Notes under the pieces: model-generated
What the model was told of the DNA's origin: nothing
Seen by the model: the letters and a program-made list of their open reading frames with translations, nothing else
The model's database searches: none
NCBI GenBank assembly: GCA_964582525.1
Contig: CAZOSP010000087.1
Coordinates: forward strand, 1 to 16,895
Direction of reading: 5' to 3'
Length of the DNA stretch: 16,895 nt
DNA from: BB31 sp964582525
GTDB lineage: Bacteria; Pseudomonadota; Gammaproteobacteria; Beggiatoales; Beggiatoaceae
Made by a program: the position numbers and the translations under genes
Shown: one piece after another, positions 15,486-16,895 of the stretch
Numbering within the stretch: position 1 is the first letter of the stretch
Layout: each line of letters starts with the position of its first letter

Positions 15486-16895
15486 TTAGAAAAGACGTTT
15501 AAATAGACTTTGGCGTTCAGGTTCCTCTACTGCCTTAATACAAATAATCCCAATCAACTTTGTTAGCTCTCTCTCAAAATCTCTACTCACATCCCCAAAA
15601 CCACTTTTAGCGTGAACCGCTTCATGTAGTAAAGTTCCGGCATAATTAGCAAGATTGGATAACTGAGACCTCTTGATAATAATTGACCCAGTGGATTCTT
15701 CCCATAAACCCAGTGTTTCGTGGTTAGTATGAAACTCTTTCCGCATTGTTTCAGAAATTTTGATAATCTTGACTGCTTTAGGTTTCCCACCAGCCAGGTC
15801 AAATATCTGTTCAGTGAAACGATATACATTCTGTTCACTGTTTGTCAAATTATGTGTGTCAACAAACTCAAACTCAAAACTCTCATTATAAAGGGTAACG
15901 AAGTGAGATAAATCGGTAACGGTATTACCCTCAAAATCTTCTGTGCCTTGTATTTTTGTTTTTAGATTGTCGGGTACAGCTATGATTTTGTAACCACTAC
16001 TTCTCGCTTCATCTATAAGGTTTGGATTAAACATCATCTCCTCAGATGTGACAAACACAACTTTTTGATTTTGGTTCAGAATCTTAACAGCATGTTCCTG
16101 AACAGCTAACCAGCGCAATTCATCGTGATGATTGCCGCCACTATAATTTTGTAAATCATCTGCTAAAGATTGGGCAACGTTGAGTGAACTGGACGACAAC
16201 AAAATGGATTTTACTCTTTCTGTATAAGCACTCCGACCTACATTCGTTCGTTCCCTATTTAGTGCTTTTTTTATCGCTGCGTTTACTGATGTAATATTAT
16301 AACTAAACAAAAAGTTTTCTTCTGTAGCAACTTTGACTCCATTGATGTAAATAGACCCAACGCTACCTTTCTTTTCAATAATTTCACCGTATTTTGTTTT
16401 TTCAATAATTCGTTCACCTGAAAATCTTAGAAACAAATTCTTTGCTTGCTCAACATGGTCATCCGAGATTCCTGACAAAACAAATTGAGTACCCACTAAA
16501 TCTGGTTTTGAAGGGTTTTCAATACGGGCGTGAAGCGTAATTATGTCATCAAAATCTTGTTTCTGAGACCTAATCAAGCTAATATCACCAAATTTTGATT
16601 TAGCCAAGACTTTGATGCCATGTCTATCCAAAGTTGCCAATGCGTCCTTTAATCCAATACCAAATTTCCCGATAACGTTAGGATTTTTCAATTTTTCATC
16701 ATTTTCCTTTTGGGTCAGGTGTGTATATTTAAGCCCTCTACCAAAATCTTGTACATACCAACTGCCATTGCCATCTTTGTGTATCACTATATCCTTTGAT
16801 TGCATCAACAATTCTTCATCTATCGCATTAGCAATAATTTCTCTTAAGGAATGGGAATTAAATAACTTGTGCATTTGCCAGATCAATAGGAACGG
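15486..16895 (-). CDS. GHKL-type ATPase with C-terminal HExxH zinc-peptidase motif (probably 5'-partial)
   Basis: At least 466 residues. Counting from the TTG at 16886, the N-terminal part has the GHKL ATP-binding boxes: N-box REIIANAIDE (15-24), G1 QDFGRG (46-51) and G2 GKFGIGLKDAL (73-83). A transducer-like segment with LNRERTNVGR (209-218) follows, as in Hsp90/MutL/MORC-type proteins. The C-terminus carries LLHEAVHAKSGFGDVSRDFERELTKLIG, with HEAVH at 421-425 and a candidate third ligand E438 or E440. ATP binding is therefore joined to a likely zinc metallopeptidase. The frame stays open to the window edge, and neither the TTG at 16886 nor the ATG at 16874 has a binding site, so the true start is probably outside. 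Base composition is visibly more AT-rich than the rest of the window, suggesting acquisition by transfer. Function is unknown; a defence or stress role is a guess. Confidence 0.75.
   Translation of the reverse strand, partial: PFLLIWQMHKLFNSHSLREIIANAIDEELLMQSKDIVIHKDGNGSWYVQDFGRGLKYTHLTQKENDEKLKNPNVIGKFGIGLKDALATLDRHGIKVLAKSKFGDISLIRSQKQDFDDIITLHARIENPSKPDLVGTQFVLSGISDDHVEQAKNLFLRFSGERIIEKTKYGEIIEKKGSVGSIYINGVKVATEENFLFSYNITSVNAAIKKALNRERTNVGRSAYTERVKSILLSSSSLNVAQSLADDLQNYSGGNHHDELRWLAVQEHAVKILNQNQKVVFVTSEEMMFNPNLIDEARSSGYKIIAVPDNLKTKIQGTEDFEGNTVTDLSHFVTLYNESFEFEFVDTHNLTNSEQNVYRFTEQIFDLAGGKPKAVKIIKISETMRKEFHTNHETLGLWEESTGSIIIKRSQLSNLANYAGTLLHEAVHAKSGFGDVSRDFERELTKLIGIICIKAVEEPERQSLFKRLF

Overview
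The window looks like a chromosomal segment of a gammaproteobacterium. The trigger factor, ClpP and ClpX run, the tRNA-Leu(UAG) gene ahead of it, the miaB-phoH pair and the bacterial promoter and Shine-Dalgarno signals all fit that group. A sulfur-oxidising or Thiotrichales-like host is only a guess and cannot be fixed from the sequence. There is no plasmid or phage replication gene, no rRNA, no CRISPR array and no transposase.

Layout, left to right. (1) Positions 1-466 hold no convincing gene but end in a good promoter for a stand-alone rubrerythrin-type diiron protein (467-976, +). A bidirectional terminator separates it from (2) the minus-strand protein quality-control block tig, clpP, clpX (4378 down to 1051), preceded by tRNA-Leu(UAG). 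(3) Positions 4742-11220 form a divergent four-gene cluster. The leftward arm has a circularly permuted ATP-grasp plus alpha-E fusion, translationally coupled to a transglutaminase-like protease. The rightward arm has a class I glutamine amidotransferase followed by a D-Ala-D-Ala-ligase-like ATP-grasp fused to an M20-peptidase-like domain. Two ATP-grasp ligases, an ammonia-releasing domain and two peptidase-fold domains suggest a system that forms and trims amide bonds on a peptide or small molecule whose identity is unknown. (4) miaB and phoH (11384-13818, +) are tRNA and rRNA maturation genes; the usual ybeY partner does not follow. (5) From 13815 to the right edge lies an accessory-looking zone, all on the minus strand: an unknown outer-membrane beta-barrel, a membrane-anchored DUF2726 protein, a cluster of REP-like GTAG palindromes, and an AT-rich gene fusing a GHKL (Hsp90/MORC-type) ATPase to an HExxH zinc-peptidase motif, which probably runs off the window.

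The most interesting items are the divergent amidoligase cluster with its unusual active-site substitutions, the GHKL-ATPase/zincin fusion, and a REP-like repeat family. One repeat copy sits inside the divergent promoter region of the amidoligase cluster, and an inverted pair lies beside the DUF2726 gene.
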